Shown: positions 43,537 through 53,337, counted from the stretch's first letter. The stretch is DNA of 64,000 nucleotides from Desulfobacter postgatei 2ac9 (GCF_000233695.2 NZ_CM001488.1:1110792-1174791), one strand, 5' to 3'. The notes: a model not told the origin generated them from the letters alone. Numbers and translations are program-made.

Positions 43537-45381
43537 GTGTTTTCAAATTTTATATATTTTCTTGCGGCCCTGGTGATTTACACCACATCGGAGTTGTTTG
43601 ACAAACCTTCGGGATTTGATCCCGGGGCCATTGGTTTCTGCCTGCTCTCAACGGCTGCATTTGCCCTGGTCTGCCGGATTTATTTCAATCGCCTGTCACG
43701 CCTTGGGCAGGCCTTGCCGGCACAGGAAATTGACCAGCGGGTGAACACTGCCGTCTCACGGCTCTCCATTTCGGCATTGGTGCTCTTTGCCGTAAATATT
43801 TATGGGTTCCGTGTGAATCATTTACTATCGGGCGTTGCTATATTCGAATGGATGCCCACCCTTGGTGCACTGCTGTTTCTTGGATTGTTTCTTTTTTATC
43901 TGCTTTTAATATGGAACTTTGCCTATCAGATTCAGAAGCGGTTTTTTACGGTTTCTTTGACCAAAAAGAGCTTTATCCTTTCCAACGTTGCCTTTTGTTT
44001 GCCTGCCATGCTGCCGTGGTTTTTTCTGTCTCTTTTGGCCGATTGTCTGGGGCTTTTGCCCTTTGATGGGCTGAATAGATTTTTAAACTCCACGGCCGGG
44101 GAAGTGATTTACATTCTTTTTTTTGTCATTTTTATTTCTGTGTTCGGACCGGTTCTGATCCAGCGTTTATGGGGGTGTCGTCCCCTGAAATCGGGTTATG
44201 ACAGGCAGCGCATTGAAAAAACCTGTCGGATGGCTGATCTCAAATACAGGGATATCCTGGTTTGGAACCTGTTCGGCGGCGGCATGATTACTGCCGGTGT
44301 TATGGGTATCGTGGGCCGGTTTCGGTACATCCTGGTTACACCGGCACTGCTTGCCTGTCTGGATGATGATGAGATCGAAGGGGTTGTCCTGCATGAAATA
44401 GGTCATGTATATCACCAGCATATGCTTTTTTATCTGTTTTTCTTTGCCGGATTTATTGCCTGTAATTTTGTTTTTTTTGAGCCTTTAATGCTCATGATTT
44501 ATCTGATCAACCCCTTGTATGCCGGGGCCTCCTTTTTAGGGCTCAGTCAGGATACGGCCCATGCCGCCGTCACCTGCCTGGTGCTCATAGGCCTGTTTGT
44601 TTTGTATTTCCGTTTTGTCTTTGGTCTGTTCATGCGGCATTTTGAACGTCAGGCAGATCTGCATATTTTTAAATATACAGATTCGCCGTCGGCATTGATC
44701 TCCACCTTTTACAAGATTGCATCCCTAAGCCGGCAGTCCATTGATAAACCCAACTGGCACCATTTCAGTATTGGCCGCCGTATTGGCTTTCTGGAAAAGT
44801 GCCGGATGAATCCGGCTCTGATCCAGAGCCACCACGGAAAAGTAAAAAAGATGATTGCCGGGTATCTCCTTGCCGTGGGGGTTGTTTTTTTCCTTGGATA
44901 CAGTCTTAGTTACGGGGGGCTTAACACCTCTTTTACCCGATTTGTCGCCGGAAAAATTTTGAGCCGGCAGCTTGAGCTTGATCCCAACAATTCTGATTTG
45001 TATGTTCAGGTGGGCGATTTTTATTATGATGCCCGGCAGTATGAAAAGGCAATGGTGGCCTACGAGAATGTTTTAACAATTGATCCGGTGAATCTCCATG
45101 CCTTGAATAACCTGGCCTGGCTTCTGGCCACATGTCCGGACAAATCGTTTCGAAACGCCCCCAGGTCTCTGGATCTGGCCCGCCGGGCCGTGGATATCCG
45201 AAAGGAAGCGTATATACTGGATACCTACGCCGAAGCCCTGTATCTCAATAATCATAAACGCCAAGCATTGGCCGCGGCAAAGCAGGCACTTGAGATTTCG
45301 ACTCAAAGAAAACAATATTATGAGGATCAGGTGACACGGTTTGAAAAAGCGCTGCAAAAATCTTTGTCTGACAAGGTCTGA
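43537..45381 (+). CDS. Membrane M48 zinc protease with C-terminal TPR repeats
   Basis: A 614-residue protein. Several helices fill the first 210 residues, then a soluble part with ILVTPALLACLDDDEIEGVV and the zinc motif HEIGHVYHQH near residue 287. Further helices and FERQADLHIFKY, the third-ligand region, follow near 370. A last helix near 450 leads to TPR repeats (LYVQVGDFYYDARQYEKAMV; LNNLAWLLATCP). The combination suggests a membrane protein quality-control protease with a peptide- or protein-binding tail. GTG start, 12 bases after the Nudix gene. Confidence 0.85.
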   Translation: MFSNFIYFLAALVIYTTSELFDKPSGFDPGAIGFCLLSTAAFALVCRIYFNRLSRLGQALPAQEIDQRVNTAVSRLSISALVLFAVNIYGFRVNHLLSGVAIFEWMPTLGALLFLGLFLFYLLLIWNFAYQIQKRFFTVSLTKKSFILSNVAFCLPAMLPWFFLSLLADCLGLLPFDGLNRFLNSTAGEVIYILFFVIFISVFGPVLIQRLWGCRPLKSGYDRQRIEKTCRMADLKYRDILVWNLFGGGMITAGVMGIVGRFRYILVTPALLACLDDDEIEGVVLHEIGHVYHQHMLFYLFFFAGFIACNFVFFEPLMLMIYLINPLYAGASFLGLSQDTAHAAVTCLVLIGLFVLYFRFVFGLFMRHFERQADLHIFKYTDSPSALISTFYKIASLSRQSIDKPNWHHFSIGRRIGFLEKCRMNPALIQSHHGKVKKMIAGYLLAVGVVFFLGYSLSYGGLNTSFTRFVAGKILSRQLELDPNNSDLYVQVGDFYYDARQYEKAMVAYENVLTIDPVNLHALNNLAWLLATCPDKSFRNAPRSLDLARRAVDIRKEAYILDTYAEALYLNNHKRQALAAAKQALEISTQRKQYYEDQVTRFEKALQKSLSDKV

Positions 45382-45770
45382 CAGTTTGTCGTAAGGCTTT
45401 TAAAATCGACTCCTTTATAATCGGGTTCAAGGTCTGCCAGCATGGCTTGGGTTGATCTTCTGCCTAAAAGTGCAGGCTCCGGAGGCGGGGCAGGACATTT
45501 GAATATGCCTGAAATCCTGGACGCTATAGTTGCTCCCGGGGGGGGGGGAGCCAGTTCCCCGGGATTCATCTTGTATAATTTTCGGGTGAGTGTTTTTAGA
45601 AGCGTCAGTGTCTGGTCAATATGGATATCCGATACCATGTTGATATCGGATTTAGCCAGGGTCTCAACGCTGAATTTTGATGAGACACATCCGGCTGACA
45701 GAAGTGAAATGCAGACAAGAACAATACCGGCAACCCACTTAAGAAACGTGTGCCATTTGAAACTCTTCAA
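45327..45770 (-). CDS. Small lipoprotein of unknown function
   Basis: A predicted lipoprotein of about 147 residues: hydrophobic start FLKWVAGIVLVCISLLSAGC with the lipobox LSAGC, then FSVETLAKSDINMVSDIHI and TLLKTLTRKLYKMNPGEL, a pattern I associate with conserved Desulfobacterota lipoproteins. I place the start at TTG 45770 (AGGGG just upstream), inside the end of the NifU-like gene; no ATG is available near the signal peptide. An 11-G run (45538-45548 on the plus strand) codes the Pro-rich stretch and could slip. The 3' end overlaps the convergent M48 gene by 55 bases. Confidence 0.55.
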   Translation of the reverse strand: MKSFKWHTFLKWVAGIVLVCISLLSAGCVSSKFSVETLAKSDINMVSDIHIDQTLTLLKTLTRKLYKMNPGELAPPPPGATIASRISGIFKCPAPPPEPALLGRRSTQAMLADLEPDYKGVDFKSLTTNCQTLSDKDFCSAFSNRVT

Positions 45771-46173
45771 GCCCCTGGTGCATTGTCTTGACTGCCAGTT
45801 GGATGCAATGGTGCTTTTTCTCAGGTATACTTTCAAGAACCCTGAAAACATCTCCATCATTAATTTTTAAAGCCTGATCAACAGTTTTTCCCTTCACAAG
45901 ATCCACTGTCGCCATTGCCGCAGAGATAGCGCCTGCACATCCTGTGATTTCATATTTGGCATCCTGAACAATTTCGTCTTCATCAACTTTTAGATAAATT
46001 TTCATTGTATCACCGCAGGAACCAACTTTAAAGGAAATCTGGTTCGCATTTTCAATCGAACCCATATGTTTTTTTCCAAGATAATATTCAATAGCCGGGT
46101 CCCCATATCCGGCTTCGGAGAGCATTTTACGTTCTGAATCCTGTATTGTAATTTCTGTGACCACTTCATACAT
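45739..46173 (-). CDS. NifU/IscU-like iron-sulfur scaffold protein
   Basis: A 144-residue protein with the IscU fold: the three conserved Cys appear in VGSCGDTMKIYLKVD, YEITGCAGAISAAMATVDLV and KHHCIQLAV. It probably assembles or holds Fe-S clusters. No cysteine desulfurase gene is nearby. It is followed by the lipoprotein gene with overlap. Confidence 0.85.
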   Translation of the reverse strand: MYEVVTEITIQDSERKMLSEAGYGDPAIEYYLGKKHMGSIENANQISFKVGSCGDTMKIYLKVDEDEIVQDAKYEITGCAGAISAAMATVDLVKGKTVDQALKINDGDVFRVLESIPEKKHHCIQLAVKTMHQGLEEFQMAHVS

Positions 46174-46533
46174 CCTTCAATTGTATGCCCTTAGCAAAAA
46201 CAAATATTTTATCGGGCAATGGAATAAAATATTTTTCCCGGTACATAAATAAATACAACAACCTTTCTAAAATAATGAATTCCGTTTTTATGTCAAGGGA
46301 AATGACTATTTTCGTCTTTTGATTTTACGATTATCCCTGCGATATGGCATGAAAAATACAGAGTTGTCAGGTCCAGTTCCGTTTTTTGAATAAAATCTTC
46401 AAAGCGCTGTAAATAGGGCTTGTGATTATAGCCGGTTATGATATTCTATATTAACTATTTCGACAAAGTCAGCCATAAACGTTAAATGTTGTAGTTAAAT
46501 ATCATATTCATTTTGGTTAAAGGAGATTCGTTA
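46174..46533. other. Intergenic region, no clear feature
   Basis: A 360-base divergent gap that should hold promoters for the NifU-like gene (leftward) and khpA (rightward). A stop-free stretch on the minus strand near 46320-46450 lacks any usable start. AAAGGAGA just before 46534 is the khpA ribosome-binding site. Nothing else is evident. Confidence 0.4.
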
Positions 46534-46764
46534 ATGAAAGAGTTGATTAAACTTATGGCGAAAGCACTGGTTGATGATCCTGAAAAGGTTGACGTACAAG
46601 AGATTAAAGCTCAGCAGACCATTGTTCTGGAACTGCGGGTGGCCAAAGAGGACCTGGGAAAAGTAATCGGCAGAAAAGGCAGAACAGCCCAGGCCATGCG
46701 CACCATTCTTTCCTGTGCCTCTGCAAAGGAACAGAAAAGGGTTATTTTGGAAATTGTTGAATAG
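46534..46764 (+). CDS. khpA: KH-domain RNA-binding protein KhpA
   Basis: A 76-residue single KH domain with the GxxG loop in GKVIGRKGRTAQAMRTIL. It resembles KhpA/YlqC, which partners KhpB/Jag in RNA binding linked to cell division; KhpB is not in the window. ATG 46534 follows AAAGGAGA; the longer frame from 46513 is not needed. Confidence 0.93.
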   Translation: MKELIKLMAKALVDDPEKVDVQEIKAQQTIVLELRVAKEDLGKVIGRKGRTAQAMRTILSCASAKEQKRVILEIVE

Positions 46765-47001
46765 TGTTGAGAATGTAGGCACTTGGGGTGCATGCAACTG
46801 ATTGCATGGACCTGTCGGCAGGGCGATTCTTTATTCATTAAAATTTTAAGTCTCGTGTTGCAGGAATTTTTCACAGCCTTTAAAAAGGTTCCTGTTACGG
46901 GGCGATGAAATTACGAGAAATTATACCAACAATGCCTTATTTTGTGATATGGGTAATTTCTATATTTAACTTCCATTGTTTTAATGAAAGGGATAGCGCC
47001 A

Positions 47002-48165
47002 ATGCAAATATTCAAAAAAATTCTTTATGCCGTTCTGTTCTTTTTGCTGCTCTCTTCTGTTTCGGTGATGGCTGCTGACAAGGGTAATTTCAGCGTAAAG
47101 CCAAGTACGAATGGTGGCAAAAAATGGCGGATCGGATATTTTGAGGGGGGAGAATACATTAATTATCAGCTCAATTTCCTGGGGATTGTCAGGGGATTGA
47201 TGGACATGGGGTGGATGGAAAATGCCAAGATCCCTGAGCAGTCCGGTGAGCAGACCGCGCAACTGTGGCAGTGGCTGGCAAACAACACCAAAAGCCGGTA
47301 TATTGAATTTGTCAAAGATGCGCATTACACGGGCAGCTGGGACACTCCGCGTATTGAGCAGATGGTGCCTAAAATTATTTCCCGTTTGAATAATAAAAAA
47401 GATATTGATTTGATTATCGCAGCCGGCACCAAGGCCGGCCTCAAATTTGCCAGCAATGACCATAAAGTGCCCACACTTGTTATTTCAACCACGGACCCGC
47501 TGGCTGCCGGCATCATTAAAAGTGTTGAAGATTCCGGTTTCGACCATGTCCATGCCCGGGTTGATCCCTATCGCCATGAACGTCAGATTCAGCTTTTTTA
47601 TGACATCATCGGCTTCAATAAACTTGGCATTGCCTACCAGGATACAGAGCAGGGACACAGTTACGCAGCACTGGAGAGTGTAAAAAAAGTGGCTGATGAG
47701 CGCGGGTTTAAAATTGTTTCCTGTTTTACCACAGATGAAAGCGCAGAGATCATAAAAGATGAGGAGAGTGTAAAAAAATGTTTTGCAACCTTAGGGGAAA
47801 GCGCTGACGCCATTTATGTCACCACCCAGAACGGTGTAAATGCCGACAGTATTCCCGAGCTTGTGAAAATAGCCAACAAATACCGGATACCCACCTTTAC
47901 CCAGTCCCATTCCGAGCAGGTAAAATATGGATTTTTAATGAGTATATCCAGGGCAAATTTTCAATATGTCGGGCGATTTTATGCCGAGACCATGGCCAAG
48001 ATATTCAACGGTGCTAAACCTAGAGATATAGGGCAGTTGTTTGAAGATCCCCCGAAAATCGCCATTAATCTAAAAACGGCTGAATTGATCGGTTATGATC
48101 CTCCTGTTGATGTTTTAAGCGCGGCCGATGAAATATTTGAGGACATTGAAATCCCTAAAAAATAG
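47002..48165 (+). CDS. ABC-type substrate-binding protein (PF04392 type)
   Basis: An exported binding protein of about 387 residues: signal peptide IFKKILYAVLFFLLLSSVSV with cleavage after MAA, then WRIGYFEGGEY, LIIAAGTKAGLKF, TTDPLAAGII and KLGIAYQDTEQG, the order seen in TrpX-like ABC substrate-binding proteins. No ABC permease or ATPase is adjacent, so it may act as a sensor partner or use a distant transporter. ATG 47002 is preferred over 46984 for its AGGGA spacing. Its 3' end overlaps the convergent unknown gene by 11 bases, hinting at a shared locus. Confidence 0.85.
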   Translation: MQIFKKILYAVLFFLLLSSVSVMAADKGNFSVKPSTNGGKKWRIGYFEGGEYINYQLNFLGIVRGLMDMGWMENAKIPEQSGEQTAQLWQWLANNTKSRYIEFVKDAHYTGSWDTPRIEQMVPKIISRLNNKKDIDLIIAAGTKAGLKFASNDHKVPTLVISTTDPLAAGIIKSVEDSGFDHVHARVDPYRHERQIQLFYDIIGFNKLGIAYQDTEQGHSYAALESVKKVADERGFKIVSCFTTDESAEIIKDEESVKKCFATLGESADAIYVTTQNGVNADSIPELVKIANKYRIPTFTQSHSEQVKYGFLMSISRANFQYVGRFYAETMAKIFNGAKPRDIGQLFEDPPKIAINLKTAELIGYDPPVDVLSAADEIFEDIEIPKK

Positions 48166-49735
48166 GGCAAGGCTTACATAACGCAACTTTTCCGGACAAT
48201 TCCCTGGAACATGCCTGTGCTACCCTATGCTGCCAGCCGGACTGCTGCCGGGTGATTTGAGCATCTGCATCTTTAAGTGAGCCAAAAAGGCCTGCTATAT
48301 GGGCCTGGGTAACCGTCAAACCAAAGGCCTTGGTCAGGTCGTCTCTGTTGATTCCCCCGGCTTGAATGATTTCAATGGGACCTGCCGGCAGCAGTTCATT
48401 GTTCTGTCCCGGGCTCATGAATGCCAGCATCCCGTCCTGGTAAAGGTTCGTGGTGATCTCTTTTATCATTTCCGCATTCGTGGTATCCCCCTGTACTTTA
48501 AGGCAGTCGGCAATGCAGGTTTTCATCCATGTCAAATATGCACCCTGGAACACGCCGCCCACACAATGAAATCCCCTGGCAAAACAAATGAGCAGAAAAC
48601 AGGTGAACAGGGAGGGCAGCAGTTTTTGTTTTTCAAGCGCCTGAATCAGTTCATTCCGGTTAAAGTTCATAGTAAAAGAATCGCCCCGGTCATCCCTTCC
48701 GCATAGATAAAAATCGCCTTTTATGGATTTTAATAAAAGGGGAACGCGGCGCTTATAATCATCAATGCCCCAGAAAAAAATCGTACCCGTCGCCGTGCTA
48801 TCCGGTTTTCCCGGAGCCGTATCTCTAGTCTTGAGGGTATTGGCATGCCAGCAGCCTGGGCAGCCGTCCAGATGTTGAATAATCGTGTTGCGCAGTGTTG
48901 CATTGAAAAAGATTCGGTATGCAAGGCTGTTTTCATCGTTCAGGTCTTTGCCGAGCAGAATGGCGGTGATTTTTTCAATTTCCAGATACACAATATCCGG
49001 CGGATGTTCACTGGTTTTCAGCATGCGTTTTCCAAGCATCCGGTTGACAATCATAGCCTGGGCCGCGTAGCTCTCCTGGTTTAAAACCGCATCAATGGCA
49101 TACTCATGTTCTAAAAGGCTTACAATTGTTTCGGCCGTGGTTTTGGATATCAGGTTTTTCTTTTTCCATGCGGTTGTTTTTTTCAGGGCTTTTTGCTGCA
49201 TGGCTATGGTAAACGGTTTTGCCAGGCTGGTCATGGTCCGCTTTTCATTGTCCGGAAATATCGGCAGTCTCAAGGGTAACTCCCGGCTGTTGCCCAATTC
49301 GGATTCGTATACCAGAAGTCCTCTGGCAAATGTCGAACTGTTAAGCGGCACATTGCCGAAACAAAAAATCGGGATGGTGGTTTCTTTGCGCCGGCCGGTG
49401 AGAATTCCTGCACCGTAAATCAGGTTCCCCTGGACCGAATTGGCAAAATAATCAATGCCAAGGTGTGTGGTGGTCATTACAGTACCCGCTGCCATCAGAT
49501 CATTGGCAGCGCGGGTCCCTATATCTTTTCCCAGAACAGGGCAAATCTGACCAAAAACAGCCTGCCTGATGTCATCCCTGGATTGGACGGATGGACAGGG
49601 TGGTGTGTTCAATCTTTCAGCATACACCCCAAGGGGCATATGACCAAACCTGTTAAGAATGTTTTTGACCACGGGAAGTTTTTGGCAGACCATTTCCAGA
49701 TATTCAGATGCACTGGATTGTGATTGTGTTGTCAT
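48155..49735 (-). CDS. Uncharacterised 526-residue protein in racemase/MFS operon
   Basis: I do not recognise this protein. It is soluble-looking, without signal peptide or clear membrane helices. Strongly motif-like parts are MTTTHLGIDYFANSVQGNL near residue 90, FGNVPLNSSTFARGLLVYE near 125, RIFFNATLRNTIIQHLDGC near 275 and FFWGIDDYKRRVPLLL near 315. The His/Asp in THLGIDYF and the Asn/Ser/Arg in the next motif could form an active site, suggesting an enzyme. Cys residues at LDGCPGCW and CFARGFHCVGG might bind metal. It is last in a tight operon (12 bases after the MFS gene), so it probably acts on the same compound as the racemase. Confidence 0.75.
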   Translation of the reverse strand: MTTQSQSSASEYLEMVCQKLPVVKNILNRFGHMPLGVYAERLNTPPCPSVQSRDDIRQAVFGQICPVLGKDIGTRAANDLMAAGTVMTTTHLGIDYFANSVQGNLIYGAGILTGRRKETTIPIFCFGNVPLNSSTFARGLLVYESELGNSRELPLRLPIFPDNEKRTMTSLAKPFTIAMQQKALKKTTAWKKKNLISKTTAETIVSLLEHEYAIDAVLNQESYAAQAMIVNRMLGKRMLKTSEHPPDIVYLEIEKITAILLGKDLNDENSLAYRIFFNATLRNTIIQHLDGCPGCWHANTLKTRDTAPGKPDSTATGTIFFWGIDDYKRRVPLLLKSIKGDFYLCGRDDRGDSFTMNFNRNELIQALEKQKLLPSLFTCFLLICFARGFHCVGGVFQGAYLTWMKTCIADCLKVQGDTTNAEMIKEITTNLYQDGMLAFMSPGQNNELLPAGPIEIIQAGGINRDDLTKAFGLTVTQAHIAGLFGSLKDADAQITRQQSGWQHRVAQACSRELSGKVALCKPCPIF

Positions 49736-49747
49736 GGATTTATCCGC

Positions 49748-52249
49748 CTAACCCACCAAAATAAAGATCAGGGTGAAAAGCAGGTAAGCTGCTGCTGTCA
49801 GGGCAATACCTGAATCTGATCCCATGGTGATAAAAAGCCATCCAAACAGGATGGGGCCGGTTACCTGACCTAATCGCAAAACAGCATTTAAAAGACCGAT
49901 AGCCTTACCGCCACCCAATTGGCTGGTGATGTGCAAATCCAATACATATGCGCTTCTGACTGGAATCAGGCAGGCGGAAAGACCTAGAAGAAAGATGGAA
50001 ACCGTAACGGAGACAACACCGGAAAAGTCTTTGAAAAAATAAAAATTGGCAATGCTCAGGCTGCCGATAAAACTGCCCATGACAAGGTATCGTTTTTTGT
50101 CGTGGGCCCTGCCTGCAATTTTTGAAATATACGGCGCCACATACATCAGGCAGATGCCGTAAATCATGAAAATCCGGCCGATGTCGGACTGGGAGGCACC
50201 AATGCTTTTCAGATAAATGGGGCTGTAATAGTTCATGAAACCGATCAGCACGATATACCAGGGAAGCCCATAAAATACGATCAGTGTGAAAATTTTACGA
50301 TTGAACAGGAAACTGAATAAAGACGGTTTCGCGGATGACGGAAGTATTTGCTCTGTCGGGGTCGCCTGCGCAGTTGGTTTTGGGGGTGCCATGGCACCGT
50401 TCATCATGAAAAAGGTATATATAATAAGCAGCAGCACAATAGTGCCGCCCACCAGAAAGACCGGGGCATAACCGATACGGTCCGCCAGCATCGCTCCTGT
50501 GGCTCCGCCGCAGATACTGCCTGCATATACTCCGGCCCACAGCTGGGCCATGCCCTGGGCACTGTTTTTTCTTGTGGTAAGTGCAATGATAAAACCTTGG
50601 GCCGCCATCAGGGAGAGCCCGTACCCCATCCCCACAAGGCCTAAAGCAATAAGAAAGTAGAGGGAAGATGGGGCCAGCCAGGCAAAGATAAATCCTGTGC
50701 CGGATAAAAACAGCCCAACCAGAAAGGGTTCTGCCCAACCTCGCTTGTCGCACCATCCACCTGATATCAGTAATGATATTGAAGTGAACAGCATTTGCAT
50801 GGAAATGGGAAGGCCCATAATGATCTCTTTGGAAAGGCCCAGTAATGGATGATTTGGGTTATACAAGGTGGCCATGTGAAGGGGAAGAAATGAAATGCAG
50901 GAGTCTACCCCGAAAAAAAATATGAACGCCACGGGTCGAATGGCTGTGTAATGCACCTGCTTGTTATGCGCACGGGTCTCTCCGGCGATCTGGCGTTCAA
51001 TAAGCTGGAGCTCAAGGATCAGCAGTTCCACAAAAAAGAAAATCGAGATCACAAGAACCGTGATCGAATCCAGGGCAATTTCTTTAAGTTTGTTGAACAG
51101 GAAATCCTTTGAAATATGGATGGTCAGTTTGCCGACCAATGTACCGGTTTGTGTTTTCCGTGTATTGAACAGGTTCTGGGTGACTGTGTAGCCCGGATAA
51201 TCATGGAGGGAAAGCATTTCGCCATCCTGATCTTCATTCTTTTCAGGCGTTGTCAGATTGCGCATGCCGTGCTTGGTGGCAATGTAAAGGGGCCGGCCCT
51301 TGTGATCAGATATGGTAATGCCTTCAAGTTCAGGAGATACGGCAATGAGATCAGCCAGCCGTTGGTCCATTTTTATCAGTCGCCGGATATTCAGGCCCTT
51401 TGCCAGTAAATATTCAATATCCTGTTTTAACAGCTTTGACATGACAACACTTTTCTGGGTGGAAACATCCAGAAAATGGACCCTGAATTCAAAAAGATTA
51501 AACAAGTTCAAGGAGATTTGGGCCAGGCAGATGATAATAAAAAAAGCCGCAGAGATTTTAAATTTGATTCGCCCCAGTGATTTTTCAGATATGTTCGGCC
51601 CCAGGGTCAAAGATCGCAGAAAGATGACTAAAAGCCCCATGGCAGTGAAAAGAATCACCGCAATCAGGTTTTTATTTTTCATGACTATGGCGCCCAACAG
51701 AGCCTTTACCTGTTCCTGACCGAAGGCAACCGTTACGGTGGCGACCCATTTTCTTGCCCCCCCCTCTTTTACGGGCAGGGAAAGGTAATAAACGCCTTCA
51801 TGTTTCACACAGTGGCATTCCACAGGGGTTTGTGCATCCTTGACCATCGGCAGGCGCACCGATTCAGGCAACGCTCTCCCCACAACCTGTGTTCTGCTGC
51901 TGTAAACAACATCTCCATCCGGGTCGGTAATATAAACAACAATGTCATCCTTATCAGTGCCGGGGTCACCTGCCTCTTTCTGTTTCGGTGTCAGGTGCTG
52001 CCGGGCTTCCAGGATTAGTTTGTCCATACCAATGAATTTATCAAAGCGTTTGCCGAATCGAAGCGCCGTTTCCAGGTTGCGCTGGAGGTCCTTTGCCACC
52101 ACGTTGTTTTTGGAAATAAAGGTTTCCACATACAGTTTTTCAAGGGTGGCTGATGTTAAAAGAATATTAAAGCCTAACGCGAGCACCAGCATGATAAAGG
52201 CACCTGCAAACAAGCGCATCCGGGATCTGTTTTTCGTCAAATGGCTCAT
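49748..52249 (-). CDS. MFS transporter fused to two extracytoplasmic sensor modules
   Basis: An 833-residue protein. Residues 1-30 are a membrane anchor, about 35-185 an extracytoplasmic Cache/PAS-like sensor (VVYITDPDGDVVYSSRTQVVG), then two helices (near 195 and 235), a second sensor-like loop (about 260-400; VSPELEGITISDHKGRPLYI), another helix near 415, and a 12-helix MFS carrier (about 445-833; GWCDKRGWAEPFLVGLF, KIAGRAHDKKRYLV). Sensor modules attached to MFS carriers are rare. The arrangement suggests transport gated by, or reporting on, an outside ligand. It overlaps the racemase gene by 4 bases. Confidence 0.85.
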   Translation of the reverse strand: MSHLTKNRSRMRLFAGAFIMLVLALGFNILLTSATLEKLYVETFISKNNVVAKDLQRNLETALRFGKRFDKFIGMDKLILEARQHLTPKQKEAGDPGTDKDDIVVYITDPDGDVVYSSRTQVVGRALPESVRLPMVKDAQTPVECHCVKHEGVYYLSLPVKEGGARKWVATVTVAFGQEQVKALLGAIVMKNKNLIAVILFTAMGLLVIFLRSLTLGPNISEKSLGRIKFKISAAFFIIICLAQISLNLFNLFEFRVHFLDVSTQKSVVMSKLLKQDIEYLLAKGLNIRRLIKMDQRLADLIAVSPELEGITISDHKGRPLYIATKHGMRNLTTPEKNEDQDGEMLSLHDYPGYTVTQNLFNTRKTQTGTLVGKLTIHISKDFLFNKLKEIALDSITVLVISIFFFVELLILELQLIERQIAGETRAHNKQVHYTAIRPVAFIFFFGVDSCISFLPLHMATLYNPNHPLLGLSKEIIMGLPISMQMLFTSISLLISGGWCDKRGWAEPFLVGLFLSGTGFIFAWLAPSSLYFLIALGLVGMGYGLSLMAAQGFIIALTTRKNSAQGMAQLWAGVYAGSICGGATGAMLADRIGYAPVFLVGGTIVLLLIIYTFFMMNGAMAPPKPTAQATPTEQILPSSAKPSLFSFLFNRKIFTLIVFYGLPWYIVLIGFMNYYSPIYLKSIGASQSDIGRIFMIYGICLMYVAPYISKIAGRAHDKKRYLVMGSFIGSLSIANFYFFKDFSGVVSVTVSIFLLGLSACLIPVRSAYVLDLHITSQLGGGKAIGLLNAVLRLGQVTGPILFGWLFITMGSDSGIALTAAAYLLFTLIFILVG

Positions 52250-53337
52250 AAAACAGGTGTGCTGTCAGTTTCTTCCTGGTAACGGATCCGGGTAAATGGC
52301 GATATAAAGCTTTGGAGAAAGGCCTGGTAGTTCATTGTGAAATCAACAAAATCTCCCACTTTAAAGCGATGAGGGCAATCCGTGATGTCTGCCAGGGTAT
52401 AATTGGAATTTACGGAAACAATTTCCATGCCCGGGATTAAAGGTGCCAATCCTGATGGGTAAGTGTCGCAGATGCCGAAATTGAGAATGGCGCGTTTGCG
52501 CAAGCCCCGGCGGGGAAACCGGGGTTGGCAGCCCAAAGCATCCTTTCCGCACAACTGGGGTGGCGTTACTCGCTTTTCTTTTATTTCAAGGATATCGCTT
52601 CTGAATGTGACCACCCGGGTATCCAGATTCGGGTGCACCTGATTTATTGTGGGAATAGTGCCCAGGAACACGGATTCTCCCAATCGTATATTGTTGATCC
52701 GGCCGGGAAGTCGCTTGTGCTGCATCCATTTGAGCAGTACGGAGCCGCCCACGGACACAGTGTTAACCTTAATGTCGAGTTTGGATTCAATCTGATCAGC
52801 CAGGTGGGCCATGATACCAAGGTTGTATTCATCCGGTACGGTTCCGGCACAACATCCCAGGTTGGTGCCGATGCCGGCAAATTTAATGCCCCGGGGCTTG
52901 ATCTGGTGAATTTTGCGCACGGTATCCAGAACCTGATCGGGCATAACACCTTCTCTCAAGTCTCCGGTATCCACCATCAAAAGAATGCTGTGGGGGCAGT
53001 TCATGGCAATGGCCGTTTGGTTGAGTTTTTGAATAACGGCCAGTTCAGAGTTGAAACTTGTGCCGAAGCACTGGACAATGGCAGGCAGTTGATGGATTGA
53101 GGGCAGGGCAATATATATGGGCCGCCTGGGGAAGACAGGTTTTGCTCTTGGACCGTCAGGCACCCTGGATATTCCGATGTTTTCAAAACCTAAGTCCAAC
53201 ATCTGACTGATCATCTTCTGGTCTGCACATGGGTCTTTGATAATTCCGGTGATCCCCAGGTGATGTTCCCTGCAGTACCGGGACAAAAAACGGATATTGT
53301 GACGCAGTCTGTCCAGATTCAGGAGTAATTGACTCAT
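52246..53337 (-). CDS. Ornithine-racemase-like PLP enzyme (alanine racemase fold type III)
   Basis: A 363-residue fold-type III PLP enzyme. The putative PLP Lys is in GITGIIKDPC near residue 33. MVDTGDLREGVMP, GIGTNLGCCAGTVP, VSVGGSVLLKWM and INNIRLGESVFLGT match ornithine racemase (Orr) and related amino-acid racemases in order. It likely interconverts an L- and D-amino acid; ornithine is the best guess from motif similarity, not proven. It lies 14 bases behind the phosphatase gene and overlaps the MFS gene. Confidence 0.82.
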   Translation of the reverse strand: MSQLLLNLDRLRHNIRFLSRYCREHHLGITGIIKDPCADQKMISQMLDLGFENIGISRVPDGPRAKPVFPRRPIYIALPSIHQLPAIVQCFGTSFNSELAVIQKLNQTAIAMNCPHSILLMVDTGDLREGVMPDQVLDTVRKIHQIKPRGIKFAGIGTNLGCCAGTVPDEYNLGIMAHLADQIESKLDIKVNTVSVGGSVLLKWMQHKRLPGRINNIRLGESVFLGTIPTINQVHPNLDTRVVTFRSDILEIKEKRVTPPQLCGKDALGCQPRFPRRGLRKRAILNFGICDTYPSGLAPLIPGMEIVSVNSNYTLADITDCPHRFKVGDFVDFTMNYQAFLQSFISPFTRIRYQEETDSTPVL

